A stretch of DNA of 64,000 nt from Rhizobium sp. CCGE 510 (GTDB lineage Bacteria > Pseudomonadota > Alphaproteobacteria > Rhizobiales > Rhizobiaceae): the NCBI RefSeq assembly GCF_000292525.1, contig NZ_AEYF01000044.1:620001-684000 (forward strand). The letters run 5' to 3'. A program made the translations under genes and the position numbers. Shown one piece after another: positions 17,480 through 27,142 of the stretch. The number at the start of each line of letters is the position of its first letter. Position 1 is the stretch's first letter. The notes beneath the pieces were generated by a model. The model saw only the letters and a program-made list of their open reading frames with translations. It made no database searches and was not told where the DNA came from.

Positions 17480-18364
17480 ATGAGAAGCTATGTATTGACG
17501 GTATCCTGCAAGTCGACGCGCGGCATCGTGGCGGCGATTTCGAGTTATCTGGCCGACAAGGGCTGCAACATCATCGACAGCTCGCAGTTCGACGATCTCG
17601 ATACCGGCAAGTTCTTCATGCGCGTCAGCTTCATCTCGGAAGAGGGCCTTTCGGGCACCGAAATCGGCGCCGATTTTCCGGCCGTCGCCGCGCCCTTCGC
17701 GATGGATTACGAATTTCACGACAGCGAAAAGCGCATGAAGGTGCTGCTGATGGTGTCGCGCTTCGGCCATTGTCTCAACGACCTGCTCTACCGCTGGAAG
17801 ATCGGCGCGCTGCCGATCGACATCGTCGGCGTCGTCTCCAACCATTTCGACTACCAGAAGGTCGTGGTCAACCACGACATCCCCTTCCATCATATTCCGG
17901 TCACCAAGGCCAACAAGGTTCAGGCCGAAGCCCGTATCATGGAGGTGGCCGAGCAGACCGGCACCGAGCTGATCGTGCTCGCCCGCTACATGCAGATCCT
18001 GTCGGACGAGATGTGCCAGAAAATGTCGGGCAAGATCATCAACATCCACCATTCCTTCCTGCCGAGCTTCAAGGGCGCCAACCCTTACAAGCAGGCCTAC
18101 GGCCGCGGCGTCAAGCTGATCGGGGCGACGGCGCATTACGTCACCGCCGATCTCGACGAAGGCCCGATCATCGAGCAGGACACGGCGCGCATCACCCATG
18201 CGCAGTCGCCCGACGACTACGTCTCGATCGGCCGCGATGTCGAAAGCCAGGTGCTCGCCCGGGCCATCCACGCCCATATCCACCACCGCACCTTCATCAA
18301 CGGCAACCGCACCGTGGTCTTCCCGGCAAGCCCAGGCAGCTACGCCTCCGAACGCATGGGTTGA
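17480..18364 (+). CDS. purU: Formyltetrahydrofolate deformylase
   Basis: The 294-residue PurU hydrolyses 10-formyl-THF to formate and THF, balancing one-carbon pools. The N-terminal ACT domain (residues 1-80, RGIVAAISSYLADKGCNI) is followed by the formyltransferase fold. The latter has the catalytic residues in INIHHSFLPSFKGANPY and TADLDEGPIIEQD. GAGCGAGAG precedes the ATG. It is a single gene with a 217-bp upstream gap in which I see no recognisable element. Confidence 0.95.
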   Translation: MRSYVLTVSCKSTRGIVAAISSYLADKGCNIIDSSQFDDLDTGKFFMRVSFISEEGLSGTEIGADFPAVAAPFAMDYEFHDSEKRMKVLLMVSRFGHCLNDLLYRWKIGALPIDIVGVVSNHFDYQKVVVNHDIPFHHIPVTKANKVQAEARIMEVAEQTGTELIVLARYMQILSDEMCQKMSGKIINIHHSFLPSFKGANPYKQAYGRGVKLIGATAHYVTADLDEGPIIEQDTARITHAQSPDDYVSIGRDVESQVLARAIHAHIHHRTFINGNRTVVFPASPGSYASERMG

Positions 18365-18483
18365 ACGCGACCGAGACCCACATCTCTTTTGCTGGCAAAC
18401 GACAATCTCCCGTTGCCTGCCAGCAGCAAGTATTTGATTATCACCTTCAATAGGTAATCGAATCATGCTGCGGGAGGGGTGTC

Positions 18484-21405
18484 ATGACCGACGAGGCGCT
18501 TGTTGATCGCATGACACTGCCGCGTCCCAACGTCACCGTTGCCGACGCGGAAGAGATCCTGCTTGCCCATTACAGCCTGTCGGGCACCGTTGCCGAACTC
18601 GGCAGCCAGCAGGATCGGAACTTCCGCGTCGATAGCCATCGCGGTCGCTACGTCCTGAAGATCTGCCATGCCGTCTACGAGACCCGCGAACTCCAGGCGC
18701 AGAATGCCGCGATCCATCACCTCAAGAACAGGCAAGATGCGCCACGCGTTCCCAATGTGATCGCCACGAATGACGGGCGGGAGATCCTCGTCCTGACCGT
18801 GCGCGGACAGGGCTACCAAGTCCGGCTGCTCGAATATCTGGAAGGCCAGGGGCTGACGGAACTGACCTATCTGGCGCCGGCTTCGGTCGCAGCACTTGGT
18901 GCGCTCTGCGCGCGGCTGGCGCTGGCGCTTGCCGATTTCAATCATCCGGGCCTCGACCGCAGCCTGCAATGGGATCTCAGGCGCGCCGGGCCGGTCGCGG
19001 TGCAGTTGCTTTCCGTCATCACCGACAGCGCCGCGCGCGACCGGATCGCCAAGACCATGGTGATGGCGGTCCGGCGCATCCAGCCCTTGGCGCCGTCGCT
19101 TCGGCTGCAGGCCGTGCATCACGACGTTACCGGCGACAATGTCGTCGGTCACCGCAATGCCCACGGTCATATAATCCCCGACGGGGTAATCGATTTCGGC
19201 GACATCATCCGCGGCTGGCTGGTCGGCGACCTCGCCGTCACCTGCGCCTCGCTGCTGCACCATGCCGAGGGCGACCCTTTTCATATCCTGCCGGCCGTCA
19301 CCGCCTATCAGGCGATCTATCCGCTGACCGAGGAAGAACTGAAGGCGCTCTGGCCATTGATCGTCGCGCGCGCGGTCATTCTCGTCGCCAGCGGCGAGCA
19401 GCAGATTTCGATCGATCCTGAGAATGATTATGTCCGCGGCAATCTCGACCTTGAGCGGGCGATCTTCGATACGGCGATGTCCGTGCCCTTCGATCTCATG
19501 GAAGCGGCGATCCTCAAGGCAGCCGGCGCCGATGTCGCCGCCCCGGAAACATCGGGATGGCTGCCGCTGCTGCCTGACATCGAGGCCGACGGGATCGCCT
19601 ATGTCGATCTTGGGGTCCGGAGCCCGCATTTTTCCGCCGGCAACTGGCTGGATGCCGACATGGACTGGCGGCTGCTTGCCCGGGCTGCGACCGAAAACGG
19701 CACGGCAGCGACGCGCTACGGCGAATACCGGCTCTCCCGGGCGGGAACCGCCAGGGGACAGGCGACCTGCGCCCTGCATATCGATATTTGCCTTGCCGCA
19801 GGCAGCGCGGTTGCTGCGCCGTTTGCCGGCCGTATCGGCTGGAAAGACCAACATCTGACCCTGACCAGCGACAGCATGACCCTGCACCTCGACGGGCTCG
19901 ACCTCTCGGTCGAGAATGAAGCCGAGGTTGCCGGCGGCGATCCCCTCGGAACCGTCGTCGGCGAGCCTTCGTCGCTCGGCGGGCTGCGCGTGCAGCTTTG
20001 CAGCGTCGCGGGACTGGAGCCGCCGCTCTTTGCCACGCCGCGCGAGACGGCGGCCTGGTCGGTGCTCTGCCCTTCGCCCTCGCTGCTGCTCGGCCCTGAA
20101 GCCGACGCGCCGAAACCTGAAACCGCCGAGCTGCTCGCCAGGCGGCAGGCGCATCTGGCAAGGGCGCAGAAGAATTATTATGCCGAGCCGCCGCAGATCG
20201 AGCGCGGCTGGAAGGAGCATCTGTTCGATATCGAGGGCCGCGCCTATCTCGACATGGTCAACAACGTCTCCATTCTCGGCCATGGCCATCCCAGGCTTGC
20301 GGCGGCGATCAACGCCCAATGGCTGCGGCTCAACACCAATTCACGCTTCCATTATGCGGCGATCACGGAATTTTCCGAGCGGCTCGCCGCGCTTGCACCG
20401 GATGGGCTCGACGCGGTCTTCCTCGTCAATAGCGGCTCGGAGGCGAACGATCTGGCGATCCGGCTGGCGCAGGCTCATAGCGGCACGCGCAACATGCTCT
20501 GCCTGCTCGAAGCCTATCATGGCTGGTCGGCGGCAAGTGACGCCGTTTCCACCTCGATTGCCGACAATCCGCAGGCGCTGACGACCCGACCGGACTGGGT
20601 GCATACCGTCGTGTCGCCAAACACCTACCGCGGCGACTTCCGTGGTCCCGATACGGCAGCGGATTATCTCGGCATGGCGACGCCGGTGCTGGAGGCGATC
20701 GACGCAGCGGGCGAAGGCCTTGCGGGCTTCATCTGCGAATCGGTCTATGGCAATGCCGGCGGCATTCCGCTGCCGGACGGATATCTCAGCCAAGTCTATG
20801 CGCAGGTGCGCGCCCGCGGCGGCCTTTGCATCGCCGATGAAGTCCAGGTCGGTTATTCCAGACTCGGGCATTATTTCTGGGGTTTCGAACAGCAAGGGGT
20901 CGTGCCAGACATCATCACCGTTGCCAAGGGCATGGGCAACGGCCATCCGCTCGGCGCCGTCATCACCACGCGAGAGATCGCGCAATCACTGGAGAAGGAG
21001 GGGACGTTCTTTTCCTCCACCGGCGGAAGTCCGGTCAGTTGCATCGCCGGCATGACGGTGCTCGACATCATGGCCGAGGAGATGCTGCAGGAAAATGCCC
21101 GGACGGTCGGCGATCATCTGAAAGCGCGGCTTGCCGCGCTGATCGACCGCCATCCGATTGCCGGCGCCGTGCATGGCATGGGGCTCTACCTCGGTCTCGA
21201 ATTCGTCCGCGACAGAACGACGCTGGAGCCGGCGACGGAAGAGACGGCGGCAATCTGCGACCGGCTGCTGACCCTCGGCGTCATCATGCAGCCGACCAGC
21301 GATCACCAAAACGTGCTGAAGATCAAGCCGCCGCTCTGCCTCAGCATCGAAAGCGCGGATTTCTTCGCGGACATGCTGGAGAAGGTGCTCGACGAAGGCT
21401 GGTGA
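18484..21405 (+). CDS. Three-part fusion: APH/ChoK-type kinase, M23-like domain, class III aminotransferase-fold enzyme
   Basis: A 973-residue protein. Residues about 20-330 are an aminoglycoside-phosphotransferase-type kinase (ATP Lys in YVLKI, HHDVTGDN at 212-219, DFG at 237-239). Residues about 438-515 are a beta-rich, peptidase M23-like insert (VAAPFAGRIGW), without an obvious zinc set. Residues about 540-973 are a PLP class III aminotransferase fold (IADEVQVGYSR, PLP Lys in TVAKGMGNGHPLG, K815). Animal hydroxylysine kinase (HYKK) and the phospholyases PHYKPL/ETNPPL are the separate counterparts, so a kinase plus ammoniophospholyase acting on a hydroxy-amine is inferred. It stands alone, 119 bp after purU. 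Confidence 0.85.
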   Translation: MTDEALVDRMTLPRPNVTVADAEEILLAHYSLSGTVAELGSQQDRNFRVDSHRGRYVLKICHAVYETRELQAQNAAIHHLKNRQDAPRVPNVIATNDGREILVLTVRGQGYQVRLLEYLEGQGLTELTYLAPASVAALGALCARLALALADFNHPGLDRSLQWDLRRAGPVAVQLLSVITDSAARDRIAKTMVMAVRRIQPLAPSLRLQAVHHDVTGDNVVGHRNAHGHIIPDGVIDFGDIIRGWLVGDLAVTCASLLHHAEGDPFHILPAVTAYQAIYPLTEEELKALWPLIVARAVILVASGEQQISIDPENDYVRGNLDLERAIFDTAMSVPFDLMEAAILKAAGADVAAPETSGWLPLLPDIEADGIAYVDLGVRSPHFSAGNWLDADMDWRLLARAATENGTAATRYGEYRLSRAGTARGQATCALHIDICLAAGSAVAAPFAGRIGWKDQHLTLTSDSMTLHLDGLDLSVENEAEVAGGDPLGTVVGEPSSLGGLRVQLCSVAGLEPPLFATPRETAAWSVLCPSPSLLLGPEADAPKPETAELLARRQAHLARAQKNYYAEPPQIERGWKEHLFDIEGRAYLDMVNNVSILGHGHPRLAAAINAQWLRLNTNSRFHYAAITEFSERLAALAPDGLDAVFLVNSGSEANDLAIRLAQAHSGTRNMLCLLEAYHGWSAASDAVSTSIADNPQALTTRPDWVHTVVSPNTYRGDFRGPDTAADYLGMATPVLEAIDAAGEGLAGFICESVYGNAGGIPLPDGYLSQVYAQVRARGGLCIADEVQVGYSRLGHYFWGFEQQGVVPDIITVAKGMGNGHPLGAVITTREIAQSLEKEGTFFSSTGGSPVSCIAGMTVLDIMAEEMLQENARTVGDHLKARLAALIDRHPIAGAVHGMGLYLGLEFVRDRTTLEPATEETAAICDRLLTLGVIMQPTSDHQNVLKIKPPLCLSIESADFFADMLEKVLDEGW

Positions 21406-21929
21406 GCGGGCTCTTTCCACATTAACCAAATCGGTCATTTCGAGGCATTCCGATTTTTAACGATATGGCCCATTGCCTGATTTAGCTGGGCTTCCTATGT
21501 CTGCTGCTGCGGCGATCGATCGAACGCTGATTCTGTCATGTGAATTTTACGAAGAGCTGATATGTTTCTTTCCGTAAGTTTCCACTTGGATGGAATGAAA
21601 TTTTTCGGATCGTCGATTTTTTGACACGTTTCGGAATATGTTTCTGACAGGCTGTAGGGTAATCTCTACTAAGTTGGTAGATTATCAAAGACAGCCATCG
21701 CCGGCTCCGGGCTCTTCCGGGACCTCTCAAGCGCAACGCCAACGCAAGGAACGAGCATGATAAATATCGATATTCTCGCCGATCTCCTTGGGCGATCTGT
21801 GCTTGGCAATGACCGTCCGGGCGCCCTCTCCCGCCCGAACTGTCGAATGTGACGTTCGTCCTCCTTTCAACGGTACCAGACAAGTCAATTCGCCATGGCT
21901 GCGCATGTCGCGCAGCAGGAGTTCTATCT
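21406..21929. other. Long intergenic region with one possible micro-ORF
   Basis: This AT-richer gap separates the fusion gene from a 64-residue protein gene. A micro-ORF of 31 codons (21757-21852, beginning MINIDILADLLG) has AAGGA upstream but no other support. An imperfect inverted repeat, TAATCTCTAC ... GTAGATTA, lies at 21660-21684 and could be a regulator site. Otherwise I see nothing. Confidence 0.35.
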
Positions 21930-22124
21930 ATGAAGAAGCAAGTTATCGAATATGCAGGCGTTCCCGTCGGGATCGTCATTCCCGATGAAGACCGGCTGAA
22001 GTTCATCGCCGTGAAATTTCATGTGCACGACCTCGACGAGCAGCGTTTCGGCTCGCCGGACGAGGTGCGGCTGGCCATCCACAACCTGATGACCCGCCGT
22101 CATCCGAAGCCGCTTCATGCCTAA
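21930..22124 (+). CDS. Small conserved-looking hypothetical protein (64 aa)
   Basis: AGGAG stands 8 bases before the ATG. The product begins MKKQVIEYAGVPVGIVIPDE and continues with a helix-strand pattern (FIAVKFHVHDLD, then EVRLAIHNLM). It has no signal peptide or membrane segment. A strong terminator follows at 22169. No family is recognised; the compact composition and flanking signals argue for a real gene. Confidence 0.65.
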   Translation: MKKQVIEYAGVPVGIVIPDEDRLKFIAVKFHVHDLDEQRFGSPDEVRLAIHNLMTRRHPKPLHA

Positions 22125-22168
22125 GGGCATGAGGCCGGCGCTCGCATTCACGGCTCTTACCGATGTTC

Positions 22169-22204
22169 GACCGGTCCCGGCATTTGGGGCCGGTCTTGTT
22201 TTTT
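22169..22204 (+). terminator. Rho-independent terminator
   Basis: GACCGGTCCC and GGGGCCGGTC form a long stem around GGCATTT, followed by TTGTTTTTT. It ends the small gene at 21930-22124 and insulates the P1 peptidase gene. Confidence 0.85.
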
Positions 22205-22253
22205 GAGGGCAATTGCAGTCCTATCGGCAGCCTTTCCGCCTAAGGATCCGCCC

Positions 22254-23249
22254 GTGCCCGATCTTCTCAACCTCATCACCGACATCGATGGCGTTTCCGT
22301 CGGCCATGCGACCGACCTTGCGCTCGGTTCCGGCGTCACGGTGATCGTCTTCGACGCGCCGGCCGTCGCCTCCGGCACCGTGCTCGGCGGCGCGCCGGGC
22401 GGGCGCGACACCGGCCTGCTCGATCCGTCGATGACCGTCAACGCCGTGGATGCCTTCGTGCTCTCCGGCGGATCGGCTTTCGGGCTGGATGCCGCCGGCG
22501 GCGTGCAGGCGGGATTGCGCGAACTCGGCCGCGGCTTTGCCGTCGGGCCGGTGCGCATACCGATCGTGCCCCAGGCGATCCTCATGGACCTGCTGAACGG
22601 CGGCGACAAGGATTGGGGGCTGCACTCGCCCTATCGCGATATGGGTTACACCGCCTTGAAGGCGGCCGCCAAGGGCGCCTTTGCGGTCGGCACCATTGGC
22701 GCCGGCACGGGTGCGACAACGGCCACCTGCAAGGGCGGGCTCGGCTCGGCCAGCGCCGTCAGCAGCGCCGGCCACCGCGTCGCAGCGATCGTCGCCGTCA
22801 ATGCGCTCGGCTCGGCAACGATCGGCGACGGACCGCATTTCTGGGCGGCACCCTTCGAAAAAGACGCAGAATTCGGCGGGCTCGGCATGCCTAAGGCGGC
22901 CGATCACAGGATGCGGCTTAAGGGCATGGACGGGCCTGCGACGACCATCGGCGCAGTGGTGACCGACGCGCAACTGACCAAGGCCGAGGCGCACCGGCTG
23001 TCGCTCGCCGGCCATGACGGGCTTGCGCGGGCGCTGCTGCCGGCGCACCTGCCGCTCGACGGCGACACCGTCTTTGCCGCCTCGACCGCCAAGCGTAAAA
23101 GAGACGACATGGCGAGCCTGATGGAGCTCTGCCACCTTGCCACCATCGTCATGGCGCGGGCGATCGCCCGCGGTGTTTACACCGCCACCGCGCTGCCGGC
23201 CGAGGGCGCGCAAAAGGCCTGGCGCGACCGCTATCCTGACGGTCATTGA
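22254..23249 (+). CDS. P1-family (DmpA-type) aminopeptidase
   Basis: A 331-residue Ntn-type peptidase of the DmpA / L-aminopeptidase D-esterase family, which self-cleaves and releases N-terminal residues from short peptides or cyclic amides. Family features are GVSVGHATD near the start, GTVLGGAPGGRDT, LSGGSAFGLDAAGGV and the VNALGSATIGDG segment in the region of the cleavage site. A GTG at 22254 after AAGGA is the likely start; the longer frame runs into the upstream terminator. Next to peptide-transport genes and a LysR regulator it suggests peptide use. Confidence 0.88.
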   Translation: MPDLLNLITDIDGVSVGHATDLALGSGVTVIVFDAPAVASGTVLGGAPGGRDTGLLDPSMTVNAVDAFVLSGGSAFGLDAAGGVQAGLRELGRGFAVGPVRIPIVPQAILMDLLNGGDKDWGLHSPYRDMGYTALKAAAKGAFAVGTIGAGTGATTATCKGGLGSASAVSSAGHRVAAIVAVNALGSATIGDGPHFWAAPFEKDAEFGGLGMPKAADHRMRLKGMDGPATTIGAVVTDAQLTKAEAHRLSLAGHDGLARALLPAHLPLDGDTVFAASTAKRKRDDMASLMELCHLATIVMARAIARGVYTATALPAEGAQKAWRDRYPDGH

Positions 23250-23292
23250 TTGAATAGGGTCGCAACCTGGGCAGAATGGCGGAGAGACGTGA

Positions 23293-24213
23293 ATGCAGAT
23301 CCGGGCGCTGATGTATTTCGACGAGCTGGTCAGGACCAATTCGATGCGCCAAGCGGCCGAAAACCTCAATGTCGCGCCGACGGCGATCAGCCGGCAGATC
23401 GAAAACCTCGAATCCCATTTCGGCGCGCCACTTGTCGAGCGCAGCGCCCGCGGCGTCAAGCTGACGGCTGCCGGTGAACTGCTTGCCGCCCGCGCGGGCC
23501 GCACGCTGCGCGAACTCGATCACGTGCAGCAGCTGATCGACGACCTGAAGGGACTGCAGCGCGGCCATGTCAGCATCTACGCCAATGGCGCCACCGTCAC
23601 CAATCTGCTGGCTCCAGTTCTGGCCAAGTTCAGCCTGGAATATCCGCAGTTGCGCTTTAGCGTGACGATCACCAGTGCGCGGCAGGCGGTCGATGCCGTC
23701 AACAGCGCCGAGGCGGATATCGCGGTGACGCTGTTTGCACCACCGATGTCCGGCACCAAGGTGCGGCTGCGCTCCGAGATTGTCTATGACCTCATCGCCA
23801 CGCCTGAGCATCCAGCCGCCGCGCATGCTGAAATCCCGATCAGGAAACTCACCGACTACGCATTGGCGCTGCCGGAGAAATCCTTCGGCTTCCGCCAGGC
23901 CTTCGACACCCTATTCGAAAAGGAGGGGTTGGACCTCGATCCCGTCTTCGTCACCAGTTCGCTCGAAATGCTGAAGGAACTCGTGATCAGCGGCGCCGCG
24001 GTCACATTGCTGCCGGCGCTGACCGTCCGCCGCGAAATCGAAGCGGGCCAGCTTCTGGCTATTCCGCTCTCCGGCAAGACCGGCATTCGCACCCACATCG
24101 ATCTCTGCGTTGCCCCGGATCGGCAGCTATCCTTTGCGGCAACGACGCTGCTCGACTTCATCGAAACCTTCATGCGCGAGCACACGGACAGCCGGACCGC
24201 GAGGAAAGGCTGA
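23293..24213 (+). CDS. LysR-family transcriptional regulator
   Basis: The 306-residue protein has the N-terminal winged HTH (ALMYFDELVRTNSMRQAAENL ... TAISRQIENLE, residues 3-60) and a C-terminal periplasmic-binding-like effector domain. The ATG at 23293 follows GGAGAGACGTGA. It lies 43 bp after the P1 peptidase and before the peptide-binding protein gene on the same strand. It is a good candidate to control both; two inverted repeats lie between it and the next gene. Confidence 0.92.
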   Translation: MQIRALMYFDELVRTNSMRQAAENLNVAPTAISRQIENLESHFGAPLVERSARGVKLTAAGELLAARAGRTLRELDHVQQLIDDLKGLQRGHVSIYANGATVTNLLAPVLAKFSLEYPQLRFSVTITSARQAVDAVNSAEADIAVTLFAPPMSGTKVRLRSEIVYDLIATPEHPAAAHAEIPIRKLTDYALALPEKSFGFRQAFDTLFEKEGLDLDPVFVTSSLEMLKELVISGAAVTLLPALTVRREIEAGQLLAIPLSGKTGIRTHIDLCVAPDRQLSFAATTLLDFIETFMREHTDSRTARKG

Positions 24214-24244
24214 CGTTCCTGCTTGCAATGGCGTCGGATTTACT

Positions 24245-24294
24245 GTGTAGCTATTTCGGCTACACTGAGCGCATAAAATCGTCATTTTGTGCGC
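24245..24294. promoter_or_regulatory. Two adjacent inverted repeats upstream of the peptide-binding protein gene
   Basis: GTGTAGC-TATTTCG-GCTACAC (24245-24265) is a perfect 7-bp repeat. GCGCATAAAAT-CGTC-ATTTTGTGCGC (24269-24294) is an 11-bp repeat with one mismatch. They lie 60-110 bp before the start codon at 24356, a fit for LysR-type activation sites. Binding by the adjacent regulator is inferred. Confidence 0.55.
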
Positions 24295-24355
24295 ACTGGA
24301 TAGCGACATTTTATCCGCAGAGGTCGTCGCCGTCGAGCGCGAGATAGGGAACTGG

Positions 24356-25885
24356 ATGATCAAGGTTTCGTTGGTGCCTTCGGCGCGTTTCGTCCGCCGG
24401 CTTTGCCTCGGTGCCGGGATTTCTGCCGGACTGGTGATAACCGCGATGACGCAGGCGCATGCGGCAAGGACCACCTTGAACATTGGCATGAGCGTCGAGC
24501 CGACCGGCCTCGACCCGACGATTGCGGCACCGGTGGCGATCGGCCAGGTGACCTGGCAAAACGTCTTCGAGGGTTTGGTGACGATCGACCAGACGGGCAA
24601 GATCCAGCCGCAGCTGGCAAAAAGCTGGGTGATTTCGCCCGATGGCCTGACCTACACCTTCAAGCTGCAGACCGGCGTCAAATTCCACGATGGCGAGGCT
24701 TTCGATGCCGCCAGCGCCAGGTTTTCGCTCGAGCGCGCCCGCGGTGCGGATTCGTTCAATCCGCAGAAACGCTTCTTCGCCTCGATCGCCTCGATCGATA
24801 CGCCCGACGCCGAAACCCTGGTGCTGCATCTCTCGGCACCGACCGGCAGCCTGATCTATTGGCTCGGCTGGCCGGCCTCTGTGATGCTCGCACCCAAGAC
24901 CGCTGCCGACGACAAGACCATGCCGGTGGGCACCGGCCCGTTCAAATTCGCCAGTTGGGCGAAGGGTGACAGGGTCGAACTGGAAAAAAATGCCGATTAT
25001 TGGAACAAGGATGCGGCCGCCGAGCTCGACAAGGTGACCTTCCGCTTCATCGCCGATCCGCAGGCGCAGGCAGCTGCGCTGAAATCCGGCGATCTCGATG
25101 CCTTTCCGGAATTTGCCGCACCCGAGCTGATGAGTTCCTTCGACGGCGATGCGAGGCTGGTCACCAGGATCGGCAATACCGAGCTCAAGGTCGTTGCCGG
25201 CATGAACAATACCAGGAAACCGTTCGACGACAGACGCGTGCGCCAGGCGCTGATGATGGCGATCGACCGCCGGACGTTGATCGACGGCGTATGGTCCGGC
25301 CTCGGCACGCCGATCGGCAGCCACTACACGCCGAACGATCCGGGCTATCAGGACATGACGGATGTGCTGCCCTATGACGTCGAGAAGGCGAAGGCGCTGC
25401 TTGCCGAAGCCGGCTATCCCAGCGGCTTCACCTTCACGATCAAATCGCCGCAGATGGCTTATGCGCCGCGTAGCGCTGAGGTGATGCAGGCGATGTTTGC
25501 CGAGATCGGCGTAACGATGACTATCGAGCCGACCGAGTTCCCGGCGAAATGGGTCCAGGACATTATGAAGGACCGCAACTTCGACATGACGATCGTCGCC
25601 CATGCCGAACCGCTCGACATCGACATCTATGGGCGCGATCCTTATTACTTCAACTACAAGAACCCTGCTTTCAACGCGCTGATACAGAAAGTCCAGGAGA
25701 CGGCCGATCCCGCCACGCAGAGCGCGATCTATGGCGAGGCGCAGAAGATCCTCGCCAAGGATGTGCCCGCGCTCTACCTCTTCGTCATGCCGAAACTCGG
25801 CGTCTGGGACAAAAAGCTGAAGGGGCTGTGGGAGAACGAGCCGATCCCTTCCAACGTGTTGTCCGGGGTTTCGTGGGAGGAGTGA
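24356..25885 (+). CDS. ABC transporter substrate-binding protein, peptide/nickel family (SBP_bac_5)
   Basis: The 509-residue periplasmic protein begins with a signal peptide (LCLGAGISAGLVITAMTQAHA). The family 5 features are MSVEPTGLDPT, FEGLVTIDQTGKIQPQLAKSW, YTFKLQTGVKFHDGE and, later, YYFNYKNPAFNALI. The ATG at 24356 has AGGGA upstream. It should bind di- or oligopeptides or related amines for the two permeases downstream, although a 306-bp gap with a repeat intervenes. Confidence 0.9.
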   Translation: MIKVSLVPSARFVRRLCLGAGISAGLVITAMTQAHAARTTLNIGMSVEPTGLDPTIAAPVAIGQVTWQNVFEGLVTIDQTGKIQPQLAKSWVISPDGLTYTFKLQTGVKFHDGEAFDAASARFSLERARGADSFNPQKRFFASIASIDTPDAETLVLHLSAPTGSLIYWLGWPASVMLAPKTAADDKTMPVGTGPFKFASWAKGDRVELEKNADYWNKDAAAELDKVTFRFIADPQAQAAALKSGDLDAFPEFAAPELMSSFDGDARLVTRIGNTELKVVAGMNNTRKPFDDRRVRQALMMAIDRRTLIDGVWSGLGTPIGSHYTPNDPGYQDMTDVLPYDVEKAKALLAEAGYPSGFTFTIKSPQMAYAPRSAEVMQAMFAEIGVTMTIEPTEFPAKWVQDIMKDRNFDMTIVAHAEPLDIDIYGRDPYYFNYKNPAFNALIQKVQETADPATQSAIYGEAQKILAKDVPALYLFVMPKLGVWDKKLKGLWENEPIPSNVLSGVSWEE

Positions 25886-25961
25886 GGCGGGCTCCGAAGG
25901 ATTGAGAGGCATCGAGATGAGCGAAGAGAAGCCGGACAGCGAGTCGTTCAATGCCGGTTGC

Positions 25962-26120
25962 TGCCCTCTCCATCCATCATTCCTGTGCTTGTCACAGGAA
26001 TCCAGCGCGCCCAAGTCCTTGGGCGCAGGAGACTCTCTTGCCTCGGTCGCAGTCATTCACGGCGCAGACGCGCCGTGGCTGGATTCCTGTGACAAGCACA
26101 GGAATGAGGGAGGGTGGGGT
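25962..26120. repeat. Large inverted repeat inside the transporter operon
   Basis: Arms of about 30 bp (ATTCCTGTGCTTGTCACAGGAATCCAG and its complement) flank a shorter inner palindrome (GGCGCAGACGCGCC). This 'CCTGTGCTTGTCACAGG' element is a dispersed repeat type in rhizobia. It fills most of the 25886-26191 gap between the binding protein and first permease; the remaining bases show no gene. Confidence 0.75.
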
Positions 26121-26191
26121 GACCGTCGCATCACCTCGAAAGCCTGGCGACGAGGCCATCCCCTAAAAGCCGCCCCGGCAGCGTGGCTCGC

Positions 26192-27139
26192 ATGATCGCA
26201 CTTCTTGCCCGCCGCTTCGCCGGTCTCCTCGTCACGCTTCTCATCATCTCGCTGCTGATCTTCACCGTCATGGACCTGCTGCCCGGCGATCCCGCCTCGA
26301 TCATGCTCGGCACCTCGGCAAGCCCGGAGACGCTGGCGGCGCTGCGCCATGATCTCGGGCTCGATCAGCCGCTCATCCTGCGTTACGGGCAATGGCTTGC
26401 CGGCGTGGTGTCAGGCAATCTCGGACAGTCCTACACCTATGGCGTACCGGTGGTGGGATTGATCGTCGAGCGGCTGGCGGTGACGCTGCCGCTGGCGCTG
26501 ATGGCGATCGTGCTTTCGGTGGCGATTGCCCTGCCGCTCGGCGCGCTGGCCGCTTCGCGCCGCGGCGGAGTCTTCGACATCATCGCCACGCTGTTTTCGC
26601 AGATCAGCATTGCCGTGCCGGCCTTCTGGGTGGCGCTGCTGTTGATCATCCTGTTTTCGACGATCCTCGGGCTGATGCCGGCCGGCGGTTTCCCGGGCTG
26701 GAGCGCCGGCCTGATGCCGGCATTGCAGGCGCTGGTGATGCCGGCCGTCGCTTTGGCGATGCCGCAGGCGGGGGTGCTGACGCGGGTGGCGCGTTCAGCG
26801 GTGCTGGAGACGATGCATGAGGATTTTGCCCGCACCGCCACGGCCAAGGGGCTTTCGCGCAACGCCGTGCTGTGGCGGCATATCGTGCCGAACGCGCTGA
26901 TCCCGATCCTGACGCTGATCGGGCTGCAATTCACCTTTCTCGTCGCCGGCGCGGTGCTGGTGGAAAACGTCTTCAATCTGCCCGGCCTCGGGCGGCTGGC
27001 CCTGCAGGCGCTCGCCCAGCGCGACATCATCGTCATGCAGGATGTCGTACTGTTCTTCGCAGGCCTCGTCATCCTTGTGAATTTCATTGTCGATCTCTCC
27101 TATCTGGCGATTGATCCGAGGATGAGAAAGGTGGCTTGA
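26192..27139 (+). CDS. Peptide ABC transporter permease (DppB/OppB type)
   Basis: A 315-residue inner-membrane protein with six membrane segments. The N-terminal LLPGDPASIML and the EAA-type loop (RTATAKGLSRNAVLWRHIVPNA) are typical of the DppB group. ATG 26192 or GTG 26183 could be the start; neither has a strong ribosome-binding site, so translation may depend on upstream structure. The next permease gene starts 3 bp after its stop. Confidence 0.92.
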   Translation: MIALLARRFAGLLVTLLIISLLIFTVMDLLPGDPASIMLGTSASPETLAALRHDLGLDQPLILRYGQWLAGVVSGNLGQSYTYGVPVVGLIVERLAVTLPLALMAIVLSVAIALPLGALAASRRGGVFDIIATLFSQISIAVPAFWVALLLIILFSTILGLMPAGGFPGWSAGLMPALQALVMPAVALAMPQAGVLTRVARSAVLETMHEDFARTATAKGLSRNAVLWRHIVPNALIPILTLIGLQFTFLVAGAVLVENVFNLPGLGRLALQALAQRDIIVMQDVVLFFAGLVILVNFIVDLSYLAIDPRMRKVA

Positions 27140-27142
27140 GGC

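Noticed and set aside
18463..20319. A 618-codon minus-strand frame opposite the kinase/aminotransferase fusion
   Set aside because: A GC-rich shadow frame; the plus-strand protein has continuous conserved motifs through the same region.
25962..26120. Insertion sequence remnant
   Set aside because: The long inverted repeat has no transposase frame or target duplication and fits a dispersed intergenic repeat.
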